The notes under the pieces: model-generated
Seen by the model: the letters and a program-made list of their open reading frames with translations, nothing else
Told to the model about the DNA's origin: nothing
Databases searched by the model: none
Made by a program: the position numbers and the translations under genes
Part shown: positions 35,551 to 47,441 of the stretch, in pieces
Position numbering within the stretch: position 1 is the first letter of the stretch
Layout: each line of letters begins with the position of its first letter
From: Plotosus lineatus
Lineage: Eukaryota; Chordata; Actinopteri; Siluriformes; Plotosidae
DNA length: 64,000 nucleotides
Direction of reading: 5' to 3'
Assembly (NCBI GenBank): GCA_024760905.1
Contig: CM045735.1
Span: 8,304,661 to 8,368,660, forward strand

Positions 35551-35882
35551 CTGAGGGGTGTGGCTGACCCGCTCAGATGGCAGTACTTCACACCTGAATT
35601 CACTGCTCTCATCTACTCCGAATAAACACAAGCACACTCACCTCTGCTTCAAAGGATGATCTCACATCATGTCCCTGCTTCTTTGTGTTCTCTAACTCTG
35701 ATTTCTCCCTGCTTCAGCTGAGGGGCGTAGCAGAGCTGCTCAGGCTGAATGCGGTTCACACCTGCATTCACTTCTCTCCCTATTTTATTCCCTATGAACA
35801 CAAACCGGACTCTCACCTCTGCACCACGAGATTGTCTCACATCACGTCCCTGCTTCCCCATGTTCTCTCTGGCTCCTAGTTC
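35551..35882 (+). repeat. Two-unit tandem duplication of about 167 bp
   Basis: Unit 1 starts CTGAGGGGTGTGGCTGACC at 35551 and unit 2 CTGAGGGGCGTAGCAGAGC at 35718. Both contain ATTCACT..CTCTC, AACACAA...CTCACCTCTGC and TCTCACATCA.GTCCCTGCTT. The units have diverged, so the duplication is not recent. Confidence 0.75.
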
Positions 35883-36038
35883 CAGTGTTTAATGTTTGTG
35901 CTTTTCTTCGTCATCAGTACTGTCGTTAGTGTGTGCGCTCTGCATAAGTGCTTCCAGTTTGAATAATAAATCCACTCTGTGCCATCTCACGCTGCAAGTT
36001 CATTATGGCACACGTTTATGTTCTTTATATATAAATAT

Positions 36039-36164
36039 GTAGCAATGATTAAGTAAAAACTTTAATTTTGTACTGTGATATTTATTGATTATACAGGTAT
36101 TATATACAATTTTATCAATAAAATTTCACAATTCAAAATTCAAAAGTTTTTACTTAATTACTAC
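36039..36164. repeat. Snap-back hairpin, 126 bp
   Basis: The left arm (GTAGCAATGATTAAGTAAAA) is inverted in the right arm (TTTTTACTTAATTACTAC), and the similarity continues inward to ATTTATTGAT/ATCAATAAAAT. Almost the whole segment folds on itself, as expected for a palindromic MITE. Confidence 0.75.
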
Positions 36165-37482
36165 ATTAATACTGTATTAATGAGTAAGACTGTCTGTAGA
36201 ATGTGTTTCAGAAGCATATTTTAGGCATGTAATATGATGCATAGTTTTTTACTGACATAGGTGAATTTTACTTCCGGGTACAGAACTCGTGGATTATCTT
36301 GATTCGCGGGAGGGGCTGGAACCCAAACCCTTGCGAATAACGAAGACCTACTGTACACAATAGAAACATGTACCGTAACCCCTCCCCCCATTATTCGAGG
36401 GGGGTGCGTTCCACCCCTTCCCGCAGATTCTGAAAATCTGTGAGTTATTGACGTGGCTTTAAAACCCTATGTATGATATTACATACGCTAAATACGCTTG
36501 TTTAACACATTCTATAGAGAGTCTTGCTCATTAATACAGTCATAATGCAGTAAAATGGAGTAATGATGAAGTAAAATATTTTTTTATTGTAATATTTATT
36601 AATAAAGTGCTTAGGCTCCTTCTCAGAAGCTAGAGAAGATGTAGGGCGTTTGAGTAGCATCATAGCGCTTCAATAATCATTAAAAACACACGAAAAAACG
36701 TAAATTCACAATTCAAGCAATTACATTGATAACATGTGCGTGAAGGAGAAAAAAAGAGGTGTACACATCATCTGCAACGAATCAGCAGGAGGGCGAAACA
36801 AAAGCTCTCAGCCATTGGCTAAATTTGAATCACATGCCACTAACTTCCAGGTTTGCCGCTCAATTACTTTCAGCTGGTTGGCTAATGTAGCATAACACAC
36901 CGAGTTTTTTTTTTGGCTGGCGTGGTTCCTTAGCAACACATGCTAATTTATGCAGGTTTCTAGCCACGTCGTTATTTATCTAGAATGTTCTTTATGTATG
37001 TTCACTGTGTTATTTACAGGCTGTAGCAGCGTGCGGTACATTCTAATGCAACTGGAAATTGTTAGTAAATATCAGCTTTTAGAATATTAGCTTCATAGAA
37101 GTTTGAACTGGAAGGGTTTTGGTTCGAAGGTAAACATGGGAAAGCATCCTTGTTCTGGAATGATTAGAATATAAAGCAGCCGTGCACAGAATGGCATGAT
37201 TTACAGATGAAAAGCTTACTATACAAAAGATGAAGGGTCTTTAGGAAGCTATTCAACCCCATTAAATTTAGAATACAGTAATTCTTATTTGAATAATGAA
37301 AGTCGAGTAGAACCCTTTGCTTTGGACTGTGTGGTCTACCCTTTTAACGATGCTTCCTTCTGAAAGAAAAATAACTTGTTATCGAGTGGCAGCCTTATTG
37401 AGGGATCTGCTGTGGATGAAATCCTGAGATCTCAGATGGTTGGGTTGTTGGTGCCAGAACTGGTAAAGGTAGGTAAAGTCTG
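36165..37482. other. Intergenic with MITE-like ends
   Basis: TGATTCGCGGGAGGGGCTGG (36299) and GTAACCCCTCCCCCCATTAT (36375) look like ends of TA-targeted non-autonomous elements. Similar motifs recur near 45446-45512. I could not pair the ends. Confidence 0.35.
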
Positions 37483-37776
37483 TTAGGCTTTTTACACCCG
37501 AGCCATAGTGGCTCATCAGGCTGGTGCTTATCCCTGGTTTCTGTCGCGTGAAGCTACCTGGAAGTTCAACTCCTCCTGGATGGGACGCTAGTCCATCGCA
37601 GGTTTACCTTCCCAGTATATTTTTACTGGTACCCATTTATACTGCTGGCTGAACAGAGGCACACTTGTGGTTGAGACCTTGCCCAGGGGTCTTAGCACAG
37701 TGGGGGTCTAACTGGGATTTGAACACACAACCTCCCGATCATGAGCACAGCACCCGAACCATTACCCCACTGCCAG
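37483..37776 (-). mobile_element. SINE family 2, reversed copy
   Basis: This is the better preserved of two copies (see 13007). On the minus strand the head reads GGTGCTGTGCTCATGATCGG then GAGGTTGTGTGTTCAAATCC, with a clear B box. Confidence 0.7.
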
Positions 37777-38166
37777 AACTGAGGTCTGAAAAAAAGGCAT
37801 CAGGACAGACTGATCAGATAACATCCTTCCTAAGTGCTTGCATTTGTAAAGCGTCGACCCTGCTGACCACAGTGCTTTGTGGGTGTTCTCCCAGGGAACT
37901 CTATTAGTATTGAGGAAGGGCTGGGGGTGGTTAATTTTGGACCAATTTCTTAAGATATATGAAGTGATGCTCCAGTTAGATAGACCATTTGAGCACACAA
38001 CGGGCTATCAGGGACCTAAACATGTCGATACAGTCTGGTTCTGTTATTGTTTTTATTTGTTTTTGACCCAGACTCAGATACTGCATTATATGTAGTAAAC
38101 CAGGGAGTTGCCCCAGATCCTTGATGAAGTCTCCTACTGTTTATGCATCGATGCAATCGATAGTCA
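37777..38166. other. Intergenic, no clear element
   Basis: Nothing could be supported here. Confidence 0.4.
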
Positions 38167-38280
38167 GGGCGGGTTGTTTTATCTGTGCCATCCTTGTGAA
38201 CGCAATGTCTCGAGAATGCTTTCGGATTTTTTATTTTTTTTTATGACCTTTGCACAAATACCCACCTTAACTTTTGGATA

Positions 38281-39902
38281 AGTGCTGTGCAAATGTTTTT
38301 GCCCCCGACCAATTTCTGACATTTTTTTTGCACGTTTGTCACTGTCATCCATTTCAGATCAAGCAAACGTAAATCTTATACAAGGACAAAACACAAGTCA
38401 ACTCAAAATTCAGTTTTCAGTGCCAATTGCATTTATTAAGGGGAAAAAAACATCTGAACCTACAAGGGCCGGTGTGAATCAGTAATTGCCCCCTAAACCT
38501 AATAGCTGATTGAACCGCCTTTTGCAGAAATAACTGCAGTCAAGCGTTTGCGATAAGAGGCGACTAGTCTTTCACGTCTCTGTGACGGAATTTTGGCCCA
38601 CTCTTCTCTGCAGAATTGTTTAAGATCAACCAGATTGGATGGTTTTCAGGCATGAACAGCCTTTTTAAGGTCATGCCACAGCATTCTCAATAGGGTTCAG
38701 GGCGGGACTTTGACTAGGCCACTCAAAAACCCACATTTTGTTCTTTTTTTAGCCTTTCAGAAGTGGACTTGCTGGGGTGCTTCGGATCTTGCTGCAGAAC
38801 CCAGGTGGGCTTTAGCTCGAGGTCTCGAACTGATGGACGAACATTCTTCACCAGAATTTCTTGGTAGCGAACAGAATTCGTGGTTCCATCAATCATAACA
38901 AGTCACCCAGGTCCTGAAGCAGCAAACCAGGCCCAGATCATCATACTACCACCACCATGTTTCACTGTTGGCACAATGTTCTTTTTATCAAATGCAGTGT
39001 TGCTTTTGTGCCAGATGTAACGGGATGCATTTCTTCCAAACAGTTCAACTTGAGTTTCATCAGTCCAGAGGACATTATCCCAAAATCTTTGGGGATAATC
39101 AAGCTGATTCTTGGCAAAGGTGAGTTGTGCCTTGATATTCTTTTTTTGTCAACAGTCATTTTCGCCTCTGAACTCTTCCTTGGATGCCATTTTTTCCTCA
39201 GGTCTTTCTGATGGTGGAGTCATGGACATTGACATTAACTGAGAACAGTGAGGCTTGTAGTTGTTTAGAAGTGGTTTTTGGATCCTTTGTGACTTCTCCA
39301 GTTAGTCTGCGCCGGGCTCTTACTTTTTTGGTAGGTAATTTTGGTCGGTCGGCCACTCCTGGGAAGGGTCACCACTGTGCCATTTATGGATAATGGCTCT
39401 GACAGTGGTCCGCTGGCGTCCCAAAGATTTACCAATGATTTTGTATCCTTTCCCAGACGGAGACATCTCTATAATCTTCTCTCTTATTTGCTCTTGAAGC
39501 TCACTGGATCGCGGCATGATGTATGTTCAGTGTGGCCTACCTCACCTTGTCTGGCAGGTTTTACGTTCGGGATCTCCTGATTGTAAATGTCTGGCAGCAA
39601 TCAGGCCTGGGTGTGCCCATGAAATTGAACTCAGTTTTTCCCAATAATAAGATTAATCACAATTACCTCACCTTTTAATAAGGGGGGCAATTACTTTTTC
39701 ATGGAGATTCATGTATGTTTGGATAGGATTTTTCTCTTAACAAATCAAATCACAATGGGAAAACTGCATTTTTTGAATACTTGGGTTATCGTTGTGTAAT
39801 GTTTACATTTGTTTGATGATCTGAAAAAGTTAAGTGTGACAAAGGTGCAAAAAAAGTAAAAAAAAAAAATCAGTAAGGGGTAAAAACTTTTGCACAGCAC
39901 TG
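38281..39902 (-). mobile_element. Tc1-like transposon, TTTTTGCCCC-ended family
   Basis: The ends are AGTGCTGTGCAAATGTTTTT and the reverse complement of AAAAACTTTTGCACAGCACTG, flanked by TA (38279-38280 and 39903-39904). It is about 1.62 kb, a normal Tc1 size. The minus strand holds a broken transposase. Confidence 0.85.
38710..39517 (-). pseudogene. Tc1-like transposase, broken
   Basis: From the ATG at 39517 the minus strand reads MPRSSELQEQIREKIIEMSP then GKGYKIIGKSLGRQRTTVRA, the N-terminal paired-type helix-turn-helix of Tc1 transposases. Further down, KHGGGSMMIW (near 38955) marks the catalytic core. Stops and shifts separate the parts, so no active DDE enzyme is made. Confidence 0.82.
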
Positions 39903-40100
39903 TATTTTCATTTTTGGAGGGCAAAGGTCAAGGTCACTGTTGGCTCATATATCCCATTCTTGTGAATGCAATCTCTTGAAAATGAATTTTCATTGTACTT
40001 TGCCTAATATTCCCCTACAGCACCCCCCCCACCCCCACCCACCCAGGGACCTGATGAGATTTTGGACGTCACAGGTCAAAGATCAAGGTCCTTACCACCT

Positions 40101-41242
40101 GAAGACGTATAACCGACAGGTGGTAGTCCTAAGTTTCACAAGTGATGTTTTCATCAGCTCATCCACAGCACTTGTAGTTAGTCCATTTGGATGATCCCAT
40201 GCAACTCACTATTGCTACAGGGTACAACCGAACCAGTCAGGGTTCTGTTGAAGCAACAAATAGTACCACATTGCCAATGTTGGACTTTGTCTGAGCCACC
40301 ATTGCCCACAGCTGAAATTTATTGTTTTTCTGTACCACATGGAACATAATATCATGTACCTGTACTATCATCATCATCAATCATCATCATGCTCCATCAA
40401 ACACCAATCGCGTGTCTGCATTTAAAGCTCAGACAACACAGAGCCTTGTTAGCGAGTGTTATTCTCTGACCGGCACTGTTGTCCACTCTCCAGTTATAGC
40501 CAGTCTTAGTACAGTATCTGACACTCGGCAGCTCAAATCAATTTATTAATTTTTACAGCCAAGCTGTGATAGAGCATGGAAGCATAATCTGAACTGGCAT
40601 TCGCCCATTATGTTTCACACACATTGTTCTCAGGGATTGCACACGCCTAAAAATAGACAACCCAGGGTGATTATCGTGATTAATATCTGTGAGGCCTTTT
40701 TATTTATTTATTTATTTATTTATTTTTTGATGACAATGACTCATTTCCTTGAGCTATATCACAGGGAAACGTGCAGCAAAGCCTCAGCATGGAGAAGGAC
40801 ACAGTCAGATTGTCTCTCTTTGGTCACCCACAGCAACAGGAGCTTTTGTATTTCAGCCACGTACCTTACAGTTCCACATTACAATGACTCATGAGCTTTA
40901 AAATGAAAATCCTGTTGAGGAAGAATGAAGTAATTAGAGTTACAGTTATTAATAATGTGCCACTGTTGAAAGCAGTACTTCTGTATTTTTCATGAATGCT
41001 CATTAGTCTGGCTGGATAAAAGATTGTGCGTGCATATGTATTTGAGTATTATATTTTTGCATGAATGCAATGTGTATGAATAGGGGAAATATTCATTAAT
41101 GCCCCTTTTCTGGTCCTTTTTTTTTTTTTTTAATAACCATGACTCCTAAGTGACAACCAAAGAAACAAAAGTTGAGAAACGAACAGCACAACAGCTCCCC
41201 CTGTTGGTGGCTTACCAGATTCACGCTCGCAGAAGCTTTTAT
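40101..41242. other. Intergenic, no clear element
   Basis: The stretch holds a (TCA)n-like patch at 40368-40392 and a (TTTA)n tract near 40700-40725; otherwise nothing was recognised. Confidence 0.4.
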
Positions 41243-41590
41243 TCATTCATTCGCTGTACTACTGTACTACTTTGTCCTTTTTTATTCGGGCCACCTGGAG
41301 GCTGGAGCCTATCTCAGCCGACAGTGATACACCTTGAACAGCTCACCAGTGCATCTTAGGGAGACACACAAAACTATTCATATTCATACATGGGGGCAAT
41401 TTAGTATATGCAGTTAGTAGAATATGCATACCTTTGTACTGTGGGAGGAAACCAGAGTACTGGAGGGGGGGGGCAACCCACACAAGCCCCACACAAGCCC
41501 CACACAAGCCCAGGGAGAAACTTCCACTGAGAAACACCCTTGCAGAGCATGCACATGGAGATTGTAAAGGCTGCCATTTTGGATGAGGCA
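41243..41590 (-). mobile_element. SINE family 3/L2-like fragment, reversed
   Basis: CATTCATTCGCTGTACTACT, GGCCACCTGGAGGCTGGAGC, CAGCCGACAGTGATACACC and TACTGTGGGAGGAAACCAGA follow the order of the copy at 44385. A 13-bp CAAGCCCCACA unit is repeated three times at about 41476-41512. Confidence 0.6.
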
Positions 41591-41934
41591 ACTTTCCATC
41601 ATGAACTCGATTACCTTATGTTTTATTGTTTGTGATGTTTTAGCTTTGGCTGAATGATAACAATTTACATACAAATATGATCTAAGTTCTGGCTAATGCT
41701 CATATATATATGGTAGTATTGTGAGGTTTATTCTGGTAGAATTTCAGGGTCCATAATTGTCTGTTCAATAGTTTGATCCTTCTGTTTTCTCCATGTTCTC
41801 CAGTTTCTTCCTATCTGTGCTGAAAAACAATCTTTGATTTCATCGCCATTGTGATATATTGTCATGGAGATATTTTACATAATTAAAATGTATTTTAAGT
41901 AATTTTCTGATTTGTTTGCCAATAGGGGTCTATC

Positions 41935-42268
41935 CGGGGTCGTGCTGGCCCGGTGGTAAAGGTGCTGGATCACTGATCCTAAAGTTGGGAGCGCAAGACC
42001 CACTCTCCACGGGTTGTCACTGTCCTCCCAGTGCAGATAACTGGGTTATCAAAGGCCGGCCATGTCTCTCACTGTCTATGGTGGGAGGCATGTAAAAGAA
42101 CCATTGCTGACTTTCGACAAGGGTAGGCTGCAAAGCCGTTAGCATAGTTCCGCCCTGTGATGGCCTGGAAAGCTGTCCAGGGTGTACTCCGCTCTCACCC
42201 AGAGTCGGCATGGATGGGCGCCAGCCTCCCTGTGACCTTAATTAGGATTAAGCAGCTACAGAAAACGA
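41935..42268 (+). mobile_element. tRNA-derived SINE, family 1
   Basis: The copy runs from GGTCGTGCTGGCCCGGTGGT to the tail TTAATTAGGATTAAGCAGC. GTCTATC at 41928-41934 and 42270-42276 may be a short target duplication. Confidence 0.85.
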
Positions 42269-42276
42269 AGTCTATC

Positions 42277-43245
42277 TGCAGTCTTGCAGACTTTTTATCT
42301 GCAAAGCTTCAGATTGGCCCTTTAATAATGCTGGGGTCGAGTTCAGGTTTGTGTCTGTCTGTCTGTCTGCAAATACTGTATTTCATTTGATTTTTAAATG
42401 AGATAACGCCCCTCTCAATATGGACATCAGCGTTGACGTATCAAAATCGCGAAAAGCTGTGAACGGCATTGGTTAGATGACGCCTATCATAATAAAAGTC
42501 TTACATCGGATTTTTTTTTTCTTCAAATACAAACCCCACTCAGTCACAATCAAAAATGAGTAGATAATCGATAACAGATTAAATATTAATATTTTTCTTC
42601 TAAAATTCTGCTCTATTTTTACATTTATAGCTCAATCGTCAGTCATGTTGTTTTGTGACTGGCTTCACCAAAGAACAATAATCACTTCCTGTGAAAGAGA
42701 ACTGAGTCCGGAACATTGCTGTTTCATCCCAAAGACCGGTAATGTGAAATAAAATCTAAATTTCCCGGTTTTATCAATAAAGATATCATTGTAAGATTAA
42801 TATCTAACAATATAAAATAATTTAAATTCTTATTATGCACGTTTAATAGCTAACTATCCCTCTAGCTAAGTGTGTCGAGACTTCAGCTCAGTGCACACAG
42901 TCAGTCAGTCAGTCGTAGCTGAATAAGATTACAGAACAATTTCCTGTGTTTTCTAATAATTAACATGCATGTAACTGTGACCATTTAAATAATTTTTTAT
43001 GCTTAAATAAACACTGTATTTAATATGTATGGGTTACCTGAGCTAGTCACTAAACTCGTTCTGTGGTTTGCAAAGTCTGTGTAATCGTGCTGTGGGGATA
43101 AAAAAAACGTTCAATGTAATTTCAATAATAAGTTTATTTTACATTTAGATGATTATTTTGTAACTCTGATGATTATGTGCTGCTCTATTGAACGCACTTG
43201 TTTGTATGGGTCTTATGATAACGTGTACTAAAGCGCCAGACCTTC
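42277..43245. other. Intergenic upstream of fkbp2
   Basis: A (CAGT)n tract lies at 42897-42915; nothing else was recognised. Confidence 0.45.
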
Positions 43246-43257
43246 TGCGCATGCGCA
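43246..43257. promoter_or_regulatory. NRF1-type palindrome, candidate fkbp2 promoter
   Basis: TGCGCATGCGCA is a perfect 12-bp palindrome and matches the NRF1 consensus common in vertebrate housekeeping promoters. It is about 600 bp upstream of the fkbp2 start codon. Because the coding exon begins 2 bp after a splice acceptor, a 5' UTR exon must lie upstream, plausibly here. Confidence 0.5.
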
Positions 43258-43327
43258 GTGTCTCCATGTAGAAGCTGCTGGATTTATATGCTTTAAGAAG
43301 CTATTTAATGTTGTTATAAATCTAATC

Positions 43328-43366
43328 TCTCTCTCTCTCACTCACACACACACACACACACACACA
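43328..43366. repeat. (CT)n(CA)n microsatellite
   Basis: TCTCTCTCTCTCACTCACACACACAC-type simple repeat lies between the candidate promoter and fkbp2. Confidence 0.9.
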
Positions 43367-43840
43367 TTTTGTTTTTCTATCCTTGAAGGGATATTTATTG
43401 GCCTAATGCACTCCCCAGTTCCTTACCCTAAACATAACCATGACAAAAAAACTCAACCTAATTCAAACCTGAACCCAAAACTTAGGCCTTTGGCCTCAGA
43501 CAGCCCTTTTACTGAATTAACCATGAGCCAAAATGTTCTGATTCTGTTGGTAAAAGCTCACCTGGCTTGAGACTGTTCCATGTTGTTGTGACTGTATTAT
43601 TTATACATTGTACAATGTATTATTGTACATCAGATGCACTGATACAGCTGCAGTCCTGTAAAGTTAATCACCAATTAAAAATCTTTTCTTTTCTTTAATC
43701 TTACCTTTCACATATCAGTGTGTTTTATCTGTCTATTTACGTATTTGACTTTTATTATGGATTTTTCAAAATTACTTTTCACCAGTGAGCTGATACTGAT
43801 GGTAACCTTGTATTTTGTTTGTTTGTTTGATTGTTTACAG

Positions 43841-44001
43841 ACATGAGGCTGTATTTGTTTCTTGCTGTGACCCTGATGACCCTTCTCACCGAGGTGGTGT
43901 ACGGAGCTGAGAAGAAGAAACTCCAAATCGGGATAAAGAAAAGAGTGGAGAACTGTCCCATCAAGTCACGGAAGGGGGACGTCCTGAACATGCACTACAC
44001 C
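43841..44001 (+). CDS. fkbp2: FKBP2 exon 1 of coding sequence: signal peptide and N-terminus
   Basis: The start ATG is at 43843, two bases after the acceptor TTGTTTACAG. Fifty-three codons follow, in phase 0 to the donor GTAGGG at 44002. Residues 1-21 ([20 protein letters not shown]) form a typical signal peptide with cleavage likely after G21. The mature protein begins [24 protein letters not shown]2 (FKBP13) is a peptidyl-prolyl cis-trans isomerase of the ER lumen that binds FK506. Y52 in HYT is the first active-site residue. C38 and C93 correspond to the disulfide known in human FKBP13. The five exons give 138 residues (human has 142). Confidence 0.96.
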
Positions 44002-44236
44002 GTAGGGCTCCAATGATTTTACACTATAACAAAAAAAAAAAAAAGCTTAAAGTATAAAAGTCCGTGTTCGTGCTAAATCACGACTAGGTGAGCGTGTTCT
44101 GTACAGACAGCTGTGAAAGAGCTGGTATTTCAATAGTGATGTAACAAAATTCTGTATCATATTTCAGGAAATATTTGATTAAAAATAAATTCTGATCTTT
44201 TTTCTGGGACTAATTAATTATTGTTGTGATTGTTAG

Positions 44237-44349
44237 GGGAAGCTGGAGGACGGGACTGAATTTGACAGCAGTATACCGAGGAATCAGCCCTTCACCTTCA
44301 CCCTGGGGTCTGGACAGGTGATTAAGGGCTGGGACCAGGGGCTGTTGGG
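44237..44349 (+). CDS. fkbp2: FKBP2 exon: isomerase core
   Basis: This exon encodes residues 54-90 plus two bases of codon 91: [12 protein letters not shown] then [20 protein letters not shown]. It carries the ligand-pocket residues F62, D63, V81, I82 and W85 of the FKBP fold. The acceptor is TTGTTAG (to 44236) and the donor is GTGAGT at 44350. The exon is intact. Confidence 0.96.
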
Positions 44350-44384
44350 GTGAGTCTGACTTCACTTGTGTGTCACATGTTGAG

Positions 44385-44716
44385 GTTCATTCATTTTCTG
44401 AACGGCTTAATCCTAATTATGGCCACAGGGAGGCTGCCACCTGTCTCAGCCGACTTTGCACAAGGGCAGGGTACACCCTGGACAGCTCGCCAGGCCATTG
44501 GCCACAGGGCCAACACTCACACAACTGTTTATATTCATATTCAGGGGTGATTTGAAACAGCTAATTAACCTAATGCGCATGTTTTTGGACTGCTGGAGGA
44601 AGCCCATGCAAGCACGAGGAGAACATGCAAACCCCACACAGAAATGCCCGAGCTGGGAATTGAATCTTGCTTGTGAGGCAGACATGCTAACCGCTACACC
44701 ATTGTCCTGCCCATGT
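44385..44716 (-). mobile_element. SINE family 3, reversed, in fkbp2 intron
   Basis: The minus strand head reads GGGCAGGACAATGGTGTAGC then GGTTAGCATGTCTGCCTCAC with a B box GATTCAATTCCC. The tail (plus strand CATTCATTTTCTGAACGGCT, TAATCCTAATTATGG) is L2-like. It is full length or nearly so. Confidence 0.82.
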
Positions 44717-44800
44717 TCAAGTTCTGCTTTAAGGCTGAGATTTGTTGATCTGAGTCCAGTGTGAAGTTGAATATGTGACGTGGCTCTTTCATGTCCTCAG

Positions 44801-44847
44801 GATGTGTGAGGGAGAAAAGAGGAAGCTGGTCATCCCGTCCGAGCTCG
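44801..44847 (+). CDS. fkbp2: FKBP2 exon: MCEGEKRKLVIPSEL segment
   Basis: A 47-bp exon completes G91 and encodes MCEGEKRKLVIPSEL and the first base of G107. It is nearly identical to the vertebrate family and includes the second cysteine (C93). The acceptor is GTCCTCAG and the donor GTAAGT at 44848. A SINE sits in the intron before it. Confidence 0.96.
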
Positions 44848-46137
44848 GTAAGTATACGACACTTTTTTCCATCTCTGGATGGTGACCTGAATAGAAACTC
44901 AGTCATACAAACAGCCACCAATCACACGTTTCCATTTTTGATGGATATTCAAGGCGTTCTGAGGTGACCTGTCCGTCAAATACACCTGGAGCTTTCCAGC
45001 AGGTTATTTGAATTTTCAGTACATTTACAGGGAGCTGTAGAAAAATGTAAATCTGGCTGGGTGGTTTTTAATGTTGTTTTTCCTTAATACTGGACCAGGG
45101 AGCCTGAATGTGAATGCTTTGTGCTTTGTATGAAAACATCAGGAGCAAAAGAATACAGTAGTTATGATTTAGCCTATCAGTCCAAAGCTGGTGTAAAAGA
45201 AACGCTATTACTGTTTCCACTGGCTTAATTGTGTCTCCTTTGGGCCGACACTGAGGCAAAGGAATTTGGCCTGATGGTGGCCCATGGGCCAGAGAAGGCT
45301 AACTTGTGTATACGGTGAAAGGCGGGTTCATCTCTAGGTATACGACACCCCGATGTGAACGTTTAAACTGTACGATGATGTGAACAAATACGCATTTATA
45401 TAAACTAATGAAGTTCTACTCAAAATATGCAAAATATCTATAATTCGTGGATTTTCCGGAGCCGTGGGAAGGGGCGGAACCGAACCATCGTGAAAAACAG
45501 GGGCCAACTGTAAATATTTATAAAAAAGCTTAAGAGGACTGTATTGTACCAACAGCCACAATGACAGGCGGTCGGTATATATTTAAATTATAATGACGGG
45601 AGAACAAAGGCTGCAGTGATTGGATAGACACCGGCAAAAGATGGCCTAATGCGTTTTGCAAGGAATCAAAAACATTGCAGTTAGTGCTCTGGGGGAGGAG
45701 CATTAAAGTCACATATAAAATCAAATGTCACCCCCTCAAAAAACATGCAAAGATGTTTAAGAACCCCGGAGCACGAGGAGACTGATAACGCATTATTTCA
45801 AAGGAAATACAGTCAGAACAACTGCCACAAGTGCTAATGTTACCGTTACCATGACGACACCTATTGGATCCATAACCAGGACAGGTGTCGACCCGAAACC
45901 AAAAGGTGAAGAAAGCGTTTACATACACATTTATACTTATATATATATATATGTATATATATTTATATATATATTATATATATATAATATTTATATATAT
46001 ATATTTATATATATATTATATATATATAATATTTATATATATATATGTATATATATACATTTTCAGCAAAATTATATCAATTACTTTTTTTAGTTATAAC
46101 ATTGAAACTGTAATAGTTGACATTTTAAGAATGTTTG

Positions 46138-46185
<48 letters not shown>

Positions 46186-47018
46186 GTACACTACATATAT
46201 TAAAATTATTGTATTTCACTCGCTGAAAGTCAGAAACAGTATTTCTGTTGTATTTTACTATAAAGCCAGTGGTACGGGTTATTGCTTTGAGGGGGCGTGG
46301 CGGTTCTTCCCTTCTCTGTTTCTTGATCACAGTTGATTCTTCACGTTCTCACGATTTTTTCTTTTCCTTTCCAGTAGAATTACTGCTGCTTTTCTCAGCA
46401 CTCAGGGTTAAAGGTTAAAGTAGCTGTAATGTAATGAATAAACATGTGCAGTTTGAGACTCTCTCTCATTGGCTGTTTAAAGTACTGAACACTGAGCAGC
46501 GTTCAACACACTCGGCTCCGTTCAAACTCGCATCATATGTTCGAACACCAAGGCAGATTTTCCTCATATTTTTTTGATTGAACTCTGATTTGTTCAACTA
46601 AGGAGTCGTTCGACTACCAAAGTTCCACTGTATAACCTTCTTGAGCGAATGGTGATCCGTCACCGGTTTAAATAAAGACAGGTAGTAATAAGATTCTTAT
46701 TGTATTTTATTCGGTTATTTTCTAACTTGGCTTAATTCTGAATAGATTTTGAACAAGTTTTAAAAATTCCCATTGGCGTTCACTTTTACAGCGAAATTGC
46801 AGGGTTACAGGCACGATAATAAAAACCTGAGGAGGCTTTCAGCTCGAAGCATAAAGCCTCCAGGTCACATGCCTCGAGTAGCTTTACACAGATTTGCACA
46901 GACATGATCATGTGATAGCGGCTAATCGAAGCTTCTAATCCGGAAACGTGTCTTCTTTTGGGGTGTCATGGTGTCCACCCAGTTTCATTGTACTGTGTAT
47001 TCTTCTATAATGCGTATA
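44848..47018. other. fkbp2 intron with AT repeats
   Basis: This part of the intron includes a two-unit 42-bp AT tandem (from 45961 and 46003) and a (TA)n tract at 46140-46180. A TA-element-like end (GGGGCCAACTGTA) ends near 45512. No further exon is needed: the exon at 48093 continues the frame. Confidence 0.6.
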
Positions 47019-47439
47019 CAGTGATCACTCACTACTTCATGCTTCAGTTTCTGTGGCTTAAGTGCATTGTGGCTTTTTCAAAAATATGCATCAAAAAATA
47101 AGGACAAAGTCAAGGAAAATGCCGCAAAACAAGGCCAGTTATGAAAAAAACCCAAACAAACAAAAACAACCCAAAACCCCACAACAAAACTACTTACTAT
47201 GTGAGGTGCACATCTGTATATGTGTGTATTTATATTTTATTGACATCTTATGCATTATTTTTGAATGTTTAATTGTTTTAAGCATTTATAGGGTTGAAAA
47301 TATATTTATTGATATTATATACACATATACATGCATGTATACGTCAGTTTGGGGGGGGGGATCGATCCTACTTCGTGGAAATCAGCAGTCACTGGGAGGT
47401 CTCGGTCCCAATTATTCGTGGAAAATGAAGGATCCCCGG
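47019..47439 (-). mobile_element. GGGATCCCTCAC-ended MITE, copy 5
   Basis: It is in reverse orientation relative to copy 1, 421 bp, flanked by TA at 47017-47018 and 47440-47441. It lies in the fkbp2 intron before the 36-bp exon. Confidence 0.8.
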
Positions 47440-47441
47440 TA

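Larger units (their letters stand above)
38167..40100. repeat. Older fish repeat interrupted by a Tc1 element
   Basis: The left part (CTTGTGAACGCAATGTCTCG, GACCTTTGCACAAATACCC) and the right part (CTTGTGAATGCAATCTCTTG, AAGGTCAAGGTCACTG) are two related blocks on either side of the Tc1 element at 38281-39902. They resemble a repeat widespread in fish (ATCTCAAGAACGCC type). Boundaries are approximate. Confidence 0.5.

Noticed and set aside
35667..35879. Overlapping frames of 64 codons on both strands
   Set aside because: They fall in a two-unit tandem duplication and resemble no protein.
18301..43245. Additional host gene between pc and fkbp2
   Set aside because: All recognisable coding signals in this interval belong to LINEs or Tc1 elements; no spliced host exon could be identified by eye.
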